A stretch of DNA of 58,913 nucleotides from positions 1 through 58,913 of the forward strand of contig JAJVIM010000006.1 of NCBI GenBank assembly GCA_022071955.1, written 5' to 3'. Positions 7,549-15,626 of this stretch are shown in pieces. Position 1 is the stretch's first letter. The number at the start of each line of letters is the position of its first letter. Under the pieces are notes generated by a model that did no database searches, had not been told where the DNA came from, and was given only the letters and a program-made list of their open reading frames with translations. Made by a program: the position numbers and the translations under genes. This stretch comes from Anaerolineae bacterium (GTDB taxonomy: Bacteria > Chloroflexota > Anaerolineae > 4572-78 > J111).

Positions 7549-8466
7549 CTAATCTTCTTCCAGTTCTACCCTGATTTTGCCGCTGATAACCTGGGCCTGC
7601 ACTTCCTGCATAATCCCCTGGATGGGCGGCGTCACCACTTTTGACACGCTCGGCCGGATGGGAGCCATCATCAGGCCGCCCTCGGCAAAGCCGTAACTTT
7701 TCACCACTCCGCCCTCAAATCTACCCTGTTTGATGGCTTCGACCGCGTCCAGAATGGGCCGGCCCACATTTTTTATGCGGCTGGTCAGCACCGCTTTGGG
7801 GGCCAGGTAACTGTGGTCGCCGCCGGTGCTAATGATCCATTTACCAAAATTTTTGGCCGTATCGATAGCGCCCAACCCGCAGCGGCCGGCCACCTGATAA
7901 ATAACGTCTGCGCCGAGCATGTACTGGGTTTCGGCCAGCAACGCGCCTTTTACCGGGTCATCAAACTCGCCCACATAATCGGAAATAAAACTGATGGACG
8001 GATCAACATTTTTGACCCCCTGGGCAAAACCCAGCTCGATGCGCCGGACAATCGGCGTAACGCCGCCGCCCATAAAGCCCACAATCCGGGTTTGGGTTAC
8101 CAGCGCAGCCAGCACGCCGACCACAAAATCACCTTCGTATTCACGGTAAATCGCCGACCAAACGTTATCCCCCTCACCGGCATAATCGATGAGCGCAAAC
8201 CGTTTATCGGGAAACTTGGCGGCGACCTCATTAATCGGCGCGGCGTTGCTGTAGCCAACTGCCACAATCAGGTCAAAATCAGACTTTGCCCACTCCTCAA
8301 TAGTGACAGCATTTAGCATTGGGTTTTGCCAGGTAGCGTACTCAAATTCAATTCCGTGAACTCTTTGTGCTTCTTCAATACCGGCAAACGCGGAGTCGTT
8401 AAAAGATTTGTCTCCCAGGCCGCCAATACTAAGTTGCAAGCCTACTTTTAGTTTATTGGACATCAT
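7549..8466 (-). CDS. BMP-family (PnrA/Med-like) ligand-binding protein, no signal peptide
   Basis: A 305-residue protein of the basic membrane protein family, which normally are lipoproteins feeding nucleoside ABC importers. Family motifs are present: GLGDKSFNDSAFAGI near the N-terminus, VAVGYSNA, GFMGGGVTPIVRRIELGF, and VIYQVAGRCGLGAID. Unlike transporter components it begins MMSNKLKVGLQ with no hydrophobic leader and no lipobox, and no ABC ATPase or permease is nearby. A cytoplasmic sensor role, as in Bacillus Med, is an alternative. AAAGGG precedes the ATG, and a strong promoter about 90 bases upstream gives a leader with a GCCAG/CTGGC hairpin. Confidence 0.88.
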   Translation of the reverse strand: MMSNKLKVGLQLSIGGLGDKSFNDSAFAGIEEAQRVHGIEFEYATWQNPMLNAVTIEEWAKSDFDLIVAVGYSNAAPINEVAAKFPDKRFALIDYAGEGDNVWSAIYREYEGDFVVGVLAALVTQTRIVGFMGGGVTPIVRRIELGFAQGVKNVDPSISFISDYVGEFDDPVKGALLAETQYMLGADVIYQVAGRCGLGAIDTAKNFGKWIISTGGDHSYLAPKAVLTSRIKNVGRPILDAVEAIKQGRFEGGVVKSYGFAEGGLMMAPIRPSVSKVVTPPIQGIMQEVQAQVISGKIRVELEED

Positions 8467-8559
8467 CTAAACCCTTTGTATGATTTGCGCCAGATGTCCC
8501 CCCACACTGGCAGAACCCGGATATTCGAGAGGAAAATTGAGGCTAAACCTTGGATTTCT

Positions 8560-8588
8560 ATTATATCATTCCTTATTTTAATTGACAA
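8560..8588 (-). promoter_or_regulatory. Strong promoter of the BMP gene
   Basis: Minus-strand TTGTCA (complement of 8583-8588), 17-base spacer, perfect TATAAT (complement of 8560-8565). The predicted leader of about 85 bases contains an interrupted GCCAG...CTGGC hairpin at roughly 8489-8513. It matches no riboswitch I can name. Confidence 0.7.
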
Positions 8589-8607
8589 TAACCGGCTGAT
8601 TTCGGCG

Positions 8608-9573
8608 TTAATTGGCCGGGGTTGGTGATGGTTGAGCGCCGGGCCAATTGCGATAGGTGTAGCGCGAAATGACCCAGCCATCGTCTTTGGGCGTAACCGT
8701 GTAGATAAACTCAAAATTCTCCTGATCCTGCCGCGAAGGGCCGGCATACGTCCATTTCTCGTTGGAGAAGACCACAATCTGCCGGGGCACGCTCTGCTCA
8801 CTGACGGTGAGCGGCGTGGCATATTCCAGTTCCACATCGAATGGCTCTTTGTAACGGCTGTTCACTTCGATGGCGTACGATTTTGTATCGGTTAACGCCT
8901 GCCCCTGCCACAACCGCTGGAGATTAGCCAGATTTTGCGGGCTGGCCCGGGTAATGGCCAGCCGCAGCAGCGAGTTGGCCTCGCGCACCGTGTTGAGCGC
9001 CGCCTGCTGGTCGGCCAGTGAAACCCGGCTGGCAATCAAAATTTGGGTACCAGTGACAGTTGTGGTTGGCGCAACTACCGGCGAGGCTGTCGGCGGCGGG
9101 GTGGCAGAGGCCGCCGGCAACGTCGGCGAGGGCGCAGCAGTCGGCGTGGTGATAGTGGCGCTGGCGGTTGCGCTCGCGGCGGGGGCGGTGGGGCTGGTGA
9201 TCACCGGGGTAGCAGTTTGGGTTGGTCGAGGCGTGGCCGTTGGCGGGATGGTGGTAGCGGTGGGCGGCACGGGGGTTGGTGTAGCTGTTGGCGGGTGCGG
9301 GGTGGGAGTCATCTGCACGGCGACTGCCCCCGGCACGGGCGTTAATGCCTGAACCGCCAGGTAGGCCAATCCGCTCCAAACCAGCAGCCACACGGCCAGC
9401 CCCAGCAAAAAAATACCGGCCCGCCCCGCCGAATTGTAGCGCGTTGAGTCCAGCGTAATCGGCCCCATTTGCTGCTGGCCGCGCACAGCCGCCAGCACAA
9501 ACAGCGGGCCAATCACAACAATAATCAGCGGCAGCAGCAAAATCAGCAAAATCAGACGCAGGAAATCGGCCAT
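8608..9573 (-). CDS. Membrane-anchored protein with Thr/Pro-rich stalk, unknown function
   Basis: A 321-residue protein. ATG at 9573 (MADFLRL) is taken; no clear ribosome-binding site is seen there, and a TTG-initiated extension to 9609 overlaps the upstream terminator. Two hydrophobic helices (about 5-28 and 52-75) are followed by roughly 100 residues of TPTP/PPTAT-type low-complexity linker and a C-terminal globular domain of about 130 residues (ISRVSLADQQAALNTV region, then FDVELEYATPL and DDGWVISRYTYRNWP). The layout suggests an exported domain on a stalk. The C-terminal domain resembles the stress-related nuclear-transport-factor-like modules of Chloroflexota surface proteins only in general shape; no family is assigned. 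Confidence 0.75.
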   Translation of the reverse strand: MADFLRLILLILLLPLIIVVIGPLFVLAAVRGQQQMGPITLDSTRYNSAGRAGIFLLGLAVWLLVWSGLAYLAVQALTPVPGAVAVQMTPTPHPPTATPTPVPPTATTIPPTATPRPTQTATPVITSPTAPAASATASATITTPTAAPSPTLPAASATPPPTASPVVAPTTTVTGTQILIASRVSLADQQAALNTVREANSLLRLAITRASPQNLANLQRLWQGQALTDTKSYAIEVNSRYKEPFDVELEYATPLTVSEQSVPRQIVVFSNEKWTYAGPSRQDQENFEFIYTVTPKDDGWVISRYTYRNWPGAQPSPTPAN

Positions 9574-9600
9574 GAATCGTAATCCAAAAGTAGGGATTAT

Positions 9601-9632
9601 CAAAAACAAAAGCTCCCGCCGAGGCAGGAGCT
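9601..9632 (-). terminator. Terminator of the cNMP-binding protein gene
   Basis: On the minus strand AGCTCC and GGAGCT close a hairpin (9611-9632) followed by TTTTGTTTTTG. It lies 27 bases after the stop of the gene at 9659-10129. Confidence 0.8.
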
Positions 9633-9658
9633 ACAGTTTACCATGAGTTGCCAAAAAA

Positions 9659-10129
9659 CTACATTAACGACTCGCGCACCAGCAGGTTGGTCTGCCGGAT
9701 TTTGAGCGCCAAATCGGCGGCAAAGTTGCGCATCACCACGTAGCCCAGTTGATAATCGCCTTCAAGCAGCTTTAAAAATTCCTGCCGGTCAATCACCAGC
9801 AGCCGGCAGCTTTCCGAGCTGCATTTGGCCGAGGCCGAACGCAAACCCGGGTCGACGATGGCCACCTCGCCAAACGATTGGCCGCGGCGGAGGGTAGCAA
9901 TGGTTGTTGGCTGGTAATTGTCGGTGCCGTCGCCAATGGTATCGGGATCAATCTGAATATCAATGTCGCCATCAACAATCACGTAAAATTCGCGGCTGGG
10001 CGTGTTTTCTTCAAAGATAACCTCACCCTGGCTGAAATTTTTTTCGGCGCAGATGGCTTCAACCTGGTTGAGCTGTTCCGGCGTTAAATCCATCAAAATA
10101 TCAACCTGCTCAAGCACATAATGGGCCAT
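9659..10129 (-). CDS. Cyclic nucleotide-binding domain protein
   Basis: A 156-residue single-domain protein of the CAP/Crp effector-binding fold. The order is typical: short N-terminal helix (MDLTPEQLNQVEAICAEK), beta-roll with FSQGEVIFEEN and FYVIVDGDIDI, then the phosphate-binding cassette RGQSFGEVAIVDPGLRSASAKC, and an alpha-C helix. The cassette keeps Gly-Glu and the Arg-Ser/Ala-Ser, so cNMP binding is plausible. There is no DNA-binding helix-turn-helix after the C helix, so it is not a Crp regulator; it may act by protein contact. AGGAG lies ten bases before the ATG. Confidence 0.9.
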   Translation of the reverse strand: MAHYVLEQVDILMDLTPEQLNQVEAICAEKNFSQGEVIFEENTPSREFYVIVDGDIDIQIDPDTIGDGTDNYQPTTIATLRRGQSFGEVAIVDPGLRSASAKCSSESCRLLVIDRQEFLKLLEGDYQLGYVVMRNFAADLALKIRQTNLLVRESLM

Positions 10130-10306
10130 TGGCTAGTCTCCTTTTGTTGGGCATGGTAAAGGTAATGTTAACATAGTCACTGGCAATCGTCAATGGGAAA
10201 TTTGGGCAACAAGAATTAAACGCCTTTTTCGCCCAAAACAACAACTATCAGTATAATACATCGTTCGATAGCAACTGGCCGATCGGCCCTAGAAAGCAGA
10301 AATCCG

Positions 10307-13165
10307 TTGTCAAGAATATATGTTTCGCTGGACATTGAGACCACCGGCCTCAACGCCGACGATGACGCCATCATTGAAATTGGTGCGGTGCGGTTTAAAG
10401 GTGACCACGTATTTGATACCTTTAGCCAGCTCATCAATCCGGGCCAAAGAATCCCCTACAAAATCGAGCAACTCACCGGCATTTCCAACGCCGATGTAGC
10501 CGGCGCACCGGCGCTGGCCGAGGTGCTGCCCCGGCTCAGCCGCTTTGTGGGCGATGCGCCCATCATTGGCCACAACATCGGCTTTGATTTGAGCTTTCTG
10601 CAAAAGCACAACGTCCTTACCCAAAATATGGGCGTGGATACGTTTGAATTGGCCAGTATTTTGCTGCCGCACGCCAGCCGCTACAGCCTGAGCGCGCTGC
10701 TCAAATATTTGCGCATCCAGCTTCCGCCCGAAGGCCAGGCCCACCGCGCCCTTGATGATGCGCAGGCCACCCAGCAACTTTTTGCCGCGCTGCTCGACCA
10801 GGCCCGCCGGCTCGATAGCCGCATCATCGACGAAGTGGCCCGCATTGCCGGCCGCACCAGTTGGCCGCTGGCGCTGGTATTTAAAGACCTCAGCCGCGAA
10901 CGCAGCTACCAGCCGCCCGCCGGCACGCTCGGCCAGCAATTGGCGGCCAAAGGCTTTATGAGCGATGACGCCATCGACGGCGGTCACGCGCTGATTCAGT
11001 CCGGGGCCGGGCCAAAGTTTGACCCGCCGCTCAAGCCGTTGCCCAAACTCAGCCCATTGCCGGTAGAAACGCTGTGCGCCATGCTCGAAGACGGCGGCCT
11101 GTTTGCCAAAAATTTCACCGGCTTTGAGTACCGGCCGCAGCAGGTGGATATGATGGCCAACGTCATCGGCGCGTTCAACCAGTCGGAACATATGATGATT
11201 GAAGCCGGCACCGGCACCGGCAAATCGATGGCCTACCTCATCCCGGCCATTTACTGGGCGGTGCAAAACGGCGAGCGCGTGGTCATTTCTACAAACACCA
11301 TCAATTTGCAGGACCAACTGCTCAACAAAGATATCCCGATGCTGCAAAAGCTGTTGCCGGTGGAGTTTAAAGCCGTGGCGCTGAAAGGGCGCAGCAACTA
11401 CGTGTGCCCGCGCCGGGTGCAGATGTTCCAGGCCAAACAGGCTCACTCGCCGCGAGAGCTGCGGCTGCTGGCCAAGCTGCTGGTTTGGCTGCCCAGCACC
11501 ACCACCGGCGACCGCGAAGAGCTGTTTATGCCCGATTACGCCGAACAGGCGCTGTGGGGCCAGGTAGCCAGCGACAGTACCATCTGCACGCCGCGCACCT
11601 GCTCGCCGGAGACGTGTTTTTACGCCCGCGCCCGCCGCCAGGCCGAATCGGCGCACGTGATTATTGTCAACCACGCCCTGCTGCTGTCTGACATTGGCGT
11701 TGACAACAAAATCATCCCCGAATACAAATACCTGCTCATCGACGAAGCCCATCACCTTGAAGACAGCTTCACCGATCAGCTCAGTTTCATCATCGACCAG
11801 CGCACCATGATGCAATTGCTGCGTGAATTGAGCCAGCCCCTGCGCGGCAGCGACCGGCGCGTCGGTTTTGTCCACGAAGTGGCCCGGCGCAGCGTGAGTG
11901 TGGTGCCAGACAGCCTCAAAGGCGATGTTAACGCGCTCATTGACAAGGCCGATGAAACCATTCAGCGGCTGGATAGCGCCTCGCGCCAGCTATTTTCCAC
12001 GCTGCAAAGTTTTGTGGCCGATTTTGCCGGCAGCCGCAGCGCCTACAACCCCAAAATCCGGCTCACCGACCAGACCCGCGGCCAATCGTCGTGGAGCAAT
12101 GTTGAGTTAAGCTGGGAAAACGTCGATGCCAGCCTCAAAGACGCCTCGCAGGCGCTGGGCGTGCTGTACACCCTGCTGACCGAACTGGAAGGCTTTGATG
12201 TGCCTCACTGGGAAGAGCTGCTGTCCGGGCTGGCCTCATACCGCACCCGGCTCGATGAAATCCGCAGCAACCTCAAAACCATTTTAGTCAACCCCAGCGC
12301 CGACCGCATTTTGTGGGTGGAGCTGGACGTGCAAAACAAAGATATTTCGCTGCACAACGCGCCGCTGCACGTAGGCCAACTGGTGCAGCAGCATTTGCTG
12401 GAACCCAAAGAGTCGGTGGTTTTTACCTCGGCCACGCTGCGCACCAACAACGCCTTTGATTATTTTCAAGAGCGACTGGACCTGTGGAACGCCAGCGAAG
12501 CCGCGGTCGGTTCGCCGTTTGATTACGAGCACAGCACCCTGCTCTACGTGCCCACCGACATGCCGGAACCCAACGCGCCCAATTACCAAAAAACGCTTAA
12601 CGACGCGCTGACTCAGTTAGTGCGGCAAATCAAGGGGCGCACGCTGGTGCTGTTTACGGCCTACAGCCAGCTCAAACAAACGGCCAACGCCATCAAAGGG
12701 CCGCTGGCGCAGGCCGGCATTGTGGTCTATCAACAGGGCGATGGCTCCAGCCGCCGCCAGATGGTTGACAATTTCAAAAATGCCGATCAGGCCGTGCTGC
12801 TGGGGACGCGCTCGTTTTGGGAGGGGGTGGATATTCCCGGCGCGGCGCTGAGCTGCGTGGTGCTCACCCGCATTCCCTTTGCCGTGCCCAGCGACCCGAT
12901 TGTGGCCGCCCGCGCCGAAACCTTTGACGACGCCTTCAGCCAGTATTCCATCCCGCAGGCCATTTTAACCTTCCGGCAGGGCTTTGGCCGGCTCATTCGC
13001 AAACAGGATGACCGTGGCGTGGTGGCTATTTTGGACCGGCGCGTCATCAGCAAAAGCTACGGGCAGGCCTTTTTAGACTCGCTGCCAGAAGTTACCGAGC
13101 GGCAAGGTCCGCTGGCCAACCTGCCCCAACTGGCCGAAAACTGGATTGATTTTGGCGGGTTATAA
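10307..13165 (+). CDS. dinG: DinG-family DNA helicase with N-terminal 3'-5' exonuclease domain
   Basis: A 952-residue fusion like Bacillus-type DinG. Residues 1-165 are a DnaQ-like exonuclease with all DEDDh motifs: SLDIETTGL (D9, E11), GHNIGFDLSFL, and HRALDDAQ. Residues 270-950 are a superfamily 2 XPD/DinG helicase: Walker A AGTGTGKS (301-307), a four-cysteine iron-sulphur cluster site formed by one Cys in SNYVCPRR and three in CTPRTCSPETC, DEAH in LLIDEAHHLE, and motifs V/VI in GTRSFWEGVDIPG and RQGFGRLIRKQDDRG. The likely role is unwinding and repair at forks, R-loops or damaged DNA. The start codon appears to be TTG (10307); an in-frame ATG does not occur before the conserved SLDIETTGL. 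Confidence 0.92.
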   Translation: MSRIYVSLDIETTGLNADDDAIIEIGAVRFKGDHVFDTFSQLINPGQRIPYKIEQLTGISNADVAGAPALAEVLPRLSRFVGDAPIIGHNIGFDLSFLQKHNVLTQNMGVDTFELASILLPHASRYSLSALLKYLRIQLPPEGQAHRALDDAQATQQLFAALLDQARRLDSRIIDEVARIAGRTSWPLALVFKDLSRERSYQPPAGTLGQQLAAKGFMSDDAIDGGHALIQSGAGPKFDPPLKPLPKLSPLPVETLCAMLEDGGLFAKNFTGFEYRPQQVDMMANVIGAFNQSEHMMIEAGTGTGKSMAYLIPAIYWAVQNGERVVISTNTINLQDQLLNKDIPMLQKLLPVEFKAVALKGRSNYVCPRRVQMFQAKQAHSPRELRLLAKLLVWLPSTTTGDREELFMPDYAEQALWGQVASDSTICTPRTCSPETCFYARARRQAESAHVIIVNHALLLSDIGVDNKIIPEYKYLLIDEAHHLEDSFTDQLSFIIDQRTMMQLLRELSQPLRGSDRRVGFVHEVARRSVSVVPDSLKGDVNALIDKADETIQRLDSASRQLFSTLQSFVADFAGSRSAYNPKIRLTDQTRGQSSWSNVELSWENVDASLKDASQALGVLYTLLTELEGFDVPHWEELLSGLASYRTRLDEIRSNLKTILVNPSADRILWVELDVQNKDISLHNAPLHVGQLVQQHLLEPKESVVFTSATLRTNNAFDYFQERLDLWNASEAAVGSPFDYEHSTLLYVPTDMPEPNAPNYQKTLNDALTQLVRQIKGRTLVLFTAYSQLKQTANAIKGPLAQAGIVVYQQGDGSSRRQMVDNFKNADQAVLLGTRSFWEGVDIPGAALSCVVLTRIPFAVPSDPIVAARAETFDDAFSQYSIPQAILTFRQGFGRLIRKQDDRGVVAILDRRVISKSYGQAFLDSLPEVTERQGPLANLPQLAENWIDFGGL

Positions 13166-13282
13166 CCCCGTTTAAGCGCGATGGACTCTTACCCCATCGT
13201 CATTGCCGCTCCGCGCTTCCACCCGAAAGCGCGGGCCGGGAGTGAGACCAAAGAATCAACATATTTTTCAGGAGAACCAACC

Positions 13283-13840
13283 ATGATCGAAGCAAACGCC
13301 TTGCGCAAAGGCACAACCTTTACCGACAGCGGCGACCTGTTCAAGGTGCTGGACTATACTCACAACAAAACCGCGCGCGGCGGGGCCACCATCCGGGTTA
13401 AAGTACAAAACCTGCGCAGCGGTTCCATCTTTGAAAAAACCTACAACGGCGGCGAGCGGGTGCAGGACATCAGCCTGGACCACAACGAAGCCGAATACCT
13501 GTACAATGATGGCAACCTGTACTATTTTATGGACACGCGCACGTTTGAACAACCGGCCATTCAACAAGAAATGCTGGAAGAGATTATCCCCTACCTCACC
13601 GAAAATATGCAGGTAAAAATTTCCAGCTATCAGGGCGAACCGCTCGACATCCAGATTCCGATTACGGTTGATCTGGAGGTTATCGATGCCGAACCCGGTT
13701 TTGCCGGTGATACCGCGCAGGGCGCAACCAAGCCGGTAACTGTAACCACCGGGCTGGTGGTGCAAACGCCGCTCTTTGTCAACGTCGGCGACACCATTCG
13801 CATCGATACCCGCACCGGCTCGTACATTACCCGCGTTTAA
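13283..13840 (+). CDS. efp: Translation elongation factor P
   Basis: A 185-residue three-domain factor that rescues ribosomes stalled on proline runs. The start at 13283 has GGAG 8 bases before it; an in-frame extension from 13181 is non-conserved. The loop that contacts the peptidyl-transferase centre reads HNKTARGGA, so the residue modified as Lys34 in E. coli is arginine (R32), as in Thermus and in rhamnosylated proteobacterial EF-P. The C-terminal signature VDTRTGSYITRV fits the family. It is separated by 117 bases from dinG. Confidence 0.96.
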   Translation: MIEANALRKGTTFTDSGDLFKVLDYTHNKTARGGATIRVKVQNLRSGSIFEKTYNGGERVQDISLDHNEAEYLYNDGNLYYFMDTRTFEQPAIQQEMLEEIIPYLTENMQVKISSYQGEPLDIQIPITVDLEVIDAEPGFAGDTAQGATKPVTVTTGLVVQTPLFVNVGDTIRIDTRTGSYITRV

Positions 13841-13906
13841 TCGGCCGCAGCTACCCGATTTTAACCTGAATTTCAGAAAGCGGGTGTAGGGTTAAAAGAA
13901 AAAATG

Positions 13907-13945
13907 CCTCTGCCCCTCTCCCGTAAACGAGAGAGGGGCAGAGAG
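13907..13945. repeat. Large hairpin before Cys-rich protein gene
   Basis: CTCTGCCCCTCTC and its complement GAGAGGGGCAGAG (with one slipped base pair) form a long GC-rich hairpin ending 12 bases before the ATG at 13957. It resembles the CCCTCTCCC hairpin in the arm of repeat copy A. There is no T-run, so it may be a repeat remnant or a translation-attenuating leader rather than the efp terminator. Confidence 0.5.
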
Positions 13946-13956
13946 GTTAACCATTT

Positions 13957-14334
13957 ATGAAAACACCTGCCGGCAAAGAATGCAAATACTATCACGGCGA
14001 CTTTCATCGTGGCCGAAATGTGCAGGCCTGCCGCCTGATCGAACGCAGCAACGACTCGTTGCCGTGGAATCCCCGCCTGTGCGCCACCTGCCCCGTGCCG
14101 GATATTTTGCGGGCCAACGCCTCAGAAACGCTGGTGCTCGATGGTAAAGTGGTGAGTAAATTTTTTGGCTTTAAAAAACAGGTGGTTGTTGAAGGCTGGT
14201 GCAGTGAATGTTTTAGCGCCGTGCCAGACCCCAAGCAGGGCTGCCCCAACTGCGCCCAATCGCTGCGGCCCTCAATTTTTGATTTGGAAGAACACCCCGA
14301 TGAACCGGACTCCAGCGACTCCGGCCAAAAATAA
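13957..14334 (+). CDS. Cysteine-rich protein with two zinc-binding-type clusters
   Basis: A 125-residue soluble protein not assigned to a named family. Cysteines fall in two groups: KECKYYHGDFHRGRNVQACRL with RLCATCPVP in the N-terminal half, and GWCSECF with GCPNC in the C-terminal half. This looks like one Cys/His cluster and one CxxC-CxxC zinc ribbon. The tail is acidic (DLEEHPDEPDSSDS). GAGG lies ten bases before the ATG. It may be a small metal-binding or RNA/protein-binding factor; direct function cannot be assigned. Confidence 0.75.
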   Translation: MKTPAGKECKYYHGDFHRGRNVQACRLIERSNDSLPWNPRLCATCPVPDILRANASETLVLDGKVVSKFFGFKKQVVVEGWCSECFSAVPDPKQGCPNCAQSLRPSIFDLEEHPDEPDSSDSGQK

Positions 14335-14531
14335 CATCCCCCAAAATTTAATTTCTATGTTATAATTGAGTTGATAACCTTGCAATGGAGCCAGTGTTAT
14401 GCCCTCAGTCCACCTCAAAAGTACGGCATCTGCCAACATCCCCTTCTACCGACCGGATCGGCGGTTATCTCAATTGATCCAAAAATCCGGCCAAACGCTT
14501 TACCAACTTTACAACCGAATAAGGAGCGCCC

Positions 14532-14750
14532 ATGAGCCTCAACTTGCCTCTGTCAGAAGCGGAGCAATCTCTCTCAGAAGCGACCCACCAGGGAAAAACC
14601 ATCAAAGTTGGTGACACGGTGGTTGTGCATCACGCCGGTGAACGGCAGGTAGTGACTGTTTCTGGCATATTAAAGAAAAGCAACCATTTCTGGATAGGTT
14701 ACCACGACAATCAACATTTTTGTCCGTGGCCGTTAGTTAATTTGAAATAA
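14532..14750 (+). CDS. Small protein, unknown function
   Basis: A 72-residue protein, MSLNLPLSEAEQSL followed by a compact beta-rich segment (IKVGDTVVVHHAGERQVVTV, HFWIGYHDNQHF). AAGGAG lies 6 bases before the ATG, better supported than an overlapping frame at 14399-14614 that starts behind a TATAAT-like sequence (14361-14366) and has an average-looking, non-recognised product. The KVGDTVVV...VSGI pattern resembles an SH3/KOW-like barrel. It precedes the CBS-ACT gene by 31 bases and may be its operon partner. Confidence 0.55.
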   Translation: MSLNLPLSEAEQSLSEATHQGKTIKVGDTVVVHHAGERQVVTVSGILKKSNHFWIGYHDNQHFCPWPLVNLK

Positions 14751-14781
14751 CTCAAACTTCACACTTTCAGGAGGCCTTTTT

Positions 14782-15435
14782 ATGTTTGTACGCAACCACA
14801 TGACTGCGCCGGTTGTCACTATTCAACCCGATCTGCCGTTTCAGGAAGCGCTGCGGATAATGCGCGAAAAGCATTTTCGACGGCTGCCGGTGATTGACAA
14901 AAACGGCAGGCTCATTGGCATTGTGTCTGAGCGAGACTTGCTGTACGCTTCACCTTCGCCGGCGTCATCGTTAAGCGTGTGGGAAGTAAACTATCTGCTT
15001 TCAAAAATAAAAATCGACCGGCTGATGAGTACGTCGGTCATCAGCACCAACCCGGAAACCACCGTTGAAGACGCCGCCCATTTGATGGTAGAGCACAAAA
15101 TTGGCGGGCTGCCGGTGGTTGACGACCAAAACCGGCCCATCGGCATTATCACCGAAACCGATATTTTCCGCACGTTTGTATCGATGTTTGGCGGCGGGCA
15201 GCCGGGCCTGCGCCTGACACTGAGCGTACCGCGCCAAAAAGGAGTGCTGGCCAGCCTGGCGCAAGCCGTTTTTGAACTGGGCGGCAACATTCTCAGCGTT
15301 GGCTCGTTCCCCATTGAAGACGACACCGACGCGGCCGGGCTGGTGATTAAAGTGCAGGATGTCAGCGAGCAGCAGTTGATTGATAAACTGGAAAGCCTGG
15401 GCGATCACGTGGTTGACGCCCGTGAATGCTGTTGA
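14782..15435 (+). CDS. CBS-pair and ACT domain protein (AcuB-like)
   Basis: A 217-residue regulatory protein. Two CBS motifs fill residues 1-140 (VRNHMTAPVVTIQPDLP, then IDRLMSTSVISTNPETTVEDAAHLM) with the adenine-nucleotide-binding pattern IGIVSERDLL and IGIITETDIF at each repeat end. Residues 145-217 form an ACT-like domain (LTLSVPRQKGVLASLAQAV). This order is that of AcuB-type proteins, thought to sense adenylate charge and modulate acetoin or acetate metabolism. AGGAGG is eight bases from the ATG. A strong terminator follows. The HDAC/AcuC relative at 497-1411 is not linked to it. Confidence 0.9.
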   Translation: MFVRNHMTAPVVTIQPDLPFQEALRIMREKHFRRLPVIDKNGRLIGIVSERDLLYASPSPASSLSVWEVNYLLSKIKIDRLMSTSVISTNPETTVEDAAHLMVEHKIGGLPVVDDQNRPIGIITETDIFRTFVSMFGGGQPGLRLTLSVPRQKGVLASLAQAVFELGGNILSVGSFPIEDDTDAAGLVIKVQDVSEQQLIDKLESLGDHVVDARECC

Positions 15436-15446
15436 TAGCCGCTAAC

Positions 15447-15485
15447 AAAAAAGCCCCGCCGGTGGACCACCGGCGGGGCTTTTTT
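15447..15485 (+). terminator. Bidirectional terminator after CBS-ACT gene
   Basis: AAAAAAGCCCCGCCGGTGG and its complement (15467-15485) form a perfect long stem with a minimal loop, with A6 and T6 on the flanks. Confidence 0.92.
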
Positions 15486-15488
15486 GTT

Positions 15489-15626
15489 GGTTTGAAGTAA
15501 CTCAGCCGCACCATTCTGGATGTCATTCCCGCGTGTTTTTAGCGGGAATCCATCGTTTTGGCCTTCAGTGGATGCCCGATAAAGACATTCGGGCATGACG
15601 GCTGAGTAATTACGGTTTGAAGTTAC
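15489..15626. repeat. Palindromic insert flanked by 13-base direct repeats
   Basis: GGTTTGAAGTAAC (15489-15501) recurs as GGTTTGAAGTTAC (15614-15626). Between them the sequence starts CTCAGCCG and ends CGGCTGAG, and holds two internal hairpins, ATTCCCGC/GCGGGAAT and ATGCCCGA/TCGGGCAT. This is the layout of a small non-autonomous insertion with target duplication. The right direct repeat contains the stop codon of the EamA gene. Confidence 0.7.

Noticed and set aside
8467..8550. Purine riboswitch in the BMP gene leader
   Set aside because: Only a simple interrupted hairpin is present; the three-way junction pattern is missing.
9043..9352. Gly/Val- and Arg/Gly-rich frames opposite the Thr/Pro stalk
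   Set aside because: They are the complement of TPTP-type low-complexity codons.
10310..11875. Very long open frame (521 codons) antisense to dinG
   Set aside because: It is a compositional shadow of a GC-rich gene; its translation is His/Arg/Gly/Gln-rich with no family pattern, while the plus-strand frame has all helicase and exonuclease motifs.
14399..14614. 71-codon frame after a TATAAT-like box
   Set aside because: It overlaps the better-supported frame at 14532, which has AAGGAG; the product has no recognisable feature.
497..15435. acuB-acuC acetoin utilisation operon
   Set aside because: An AcuC-like deacetylase and an AcuB-like CBS-ACT protein are both present, but 13 kb apart with many unrelated genes and no acuA.
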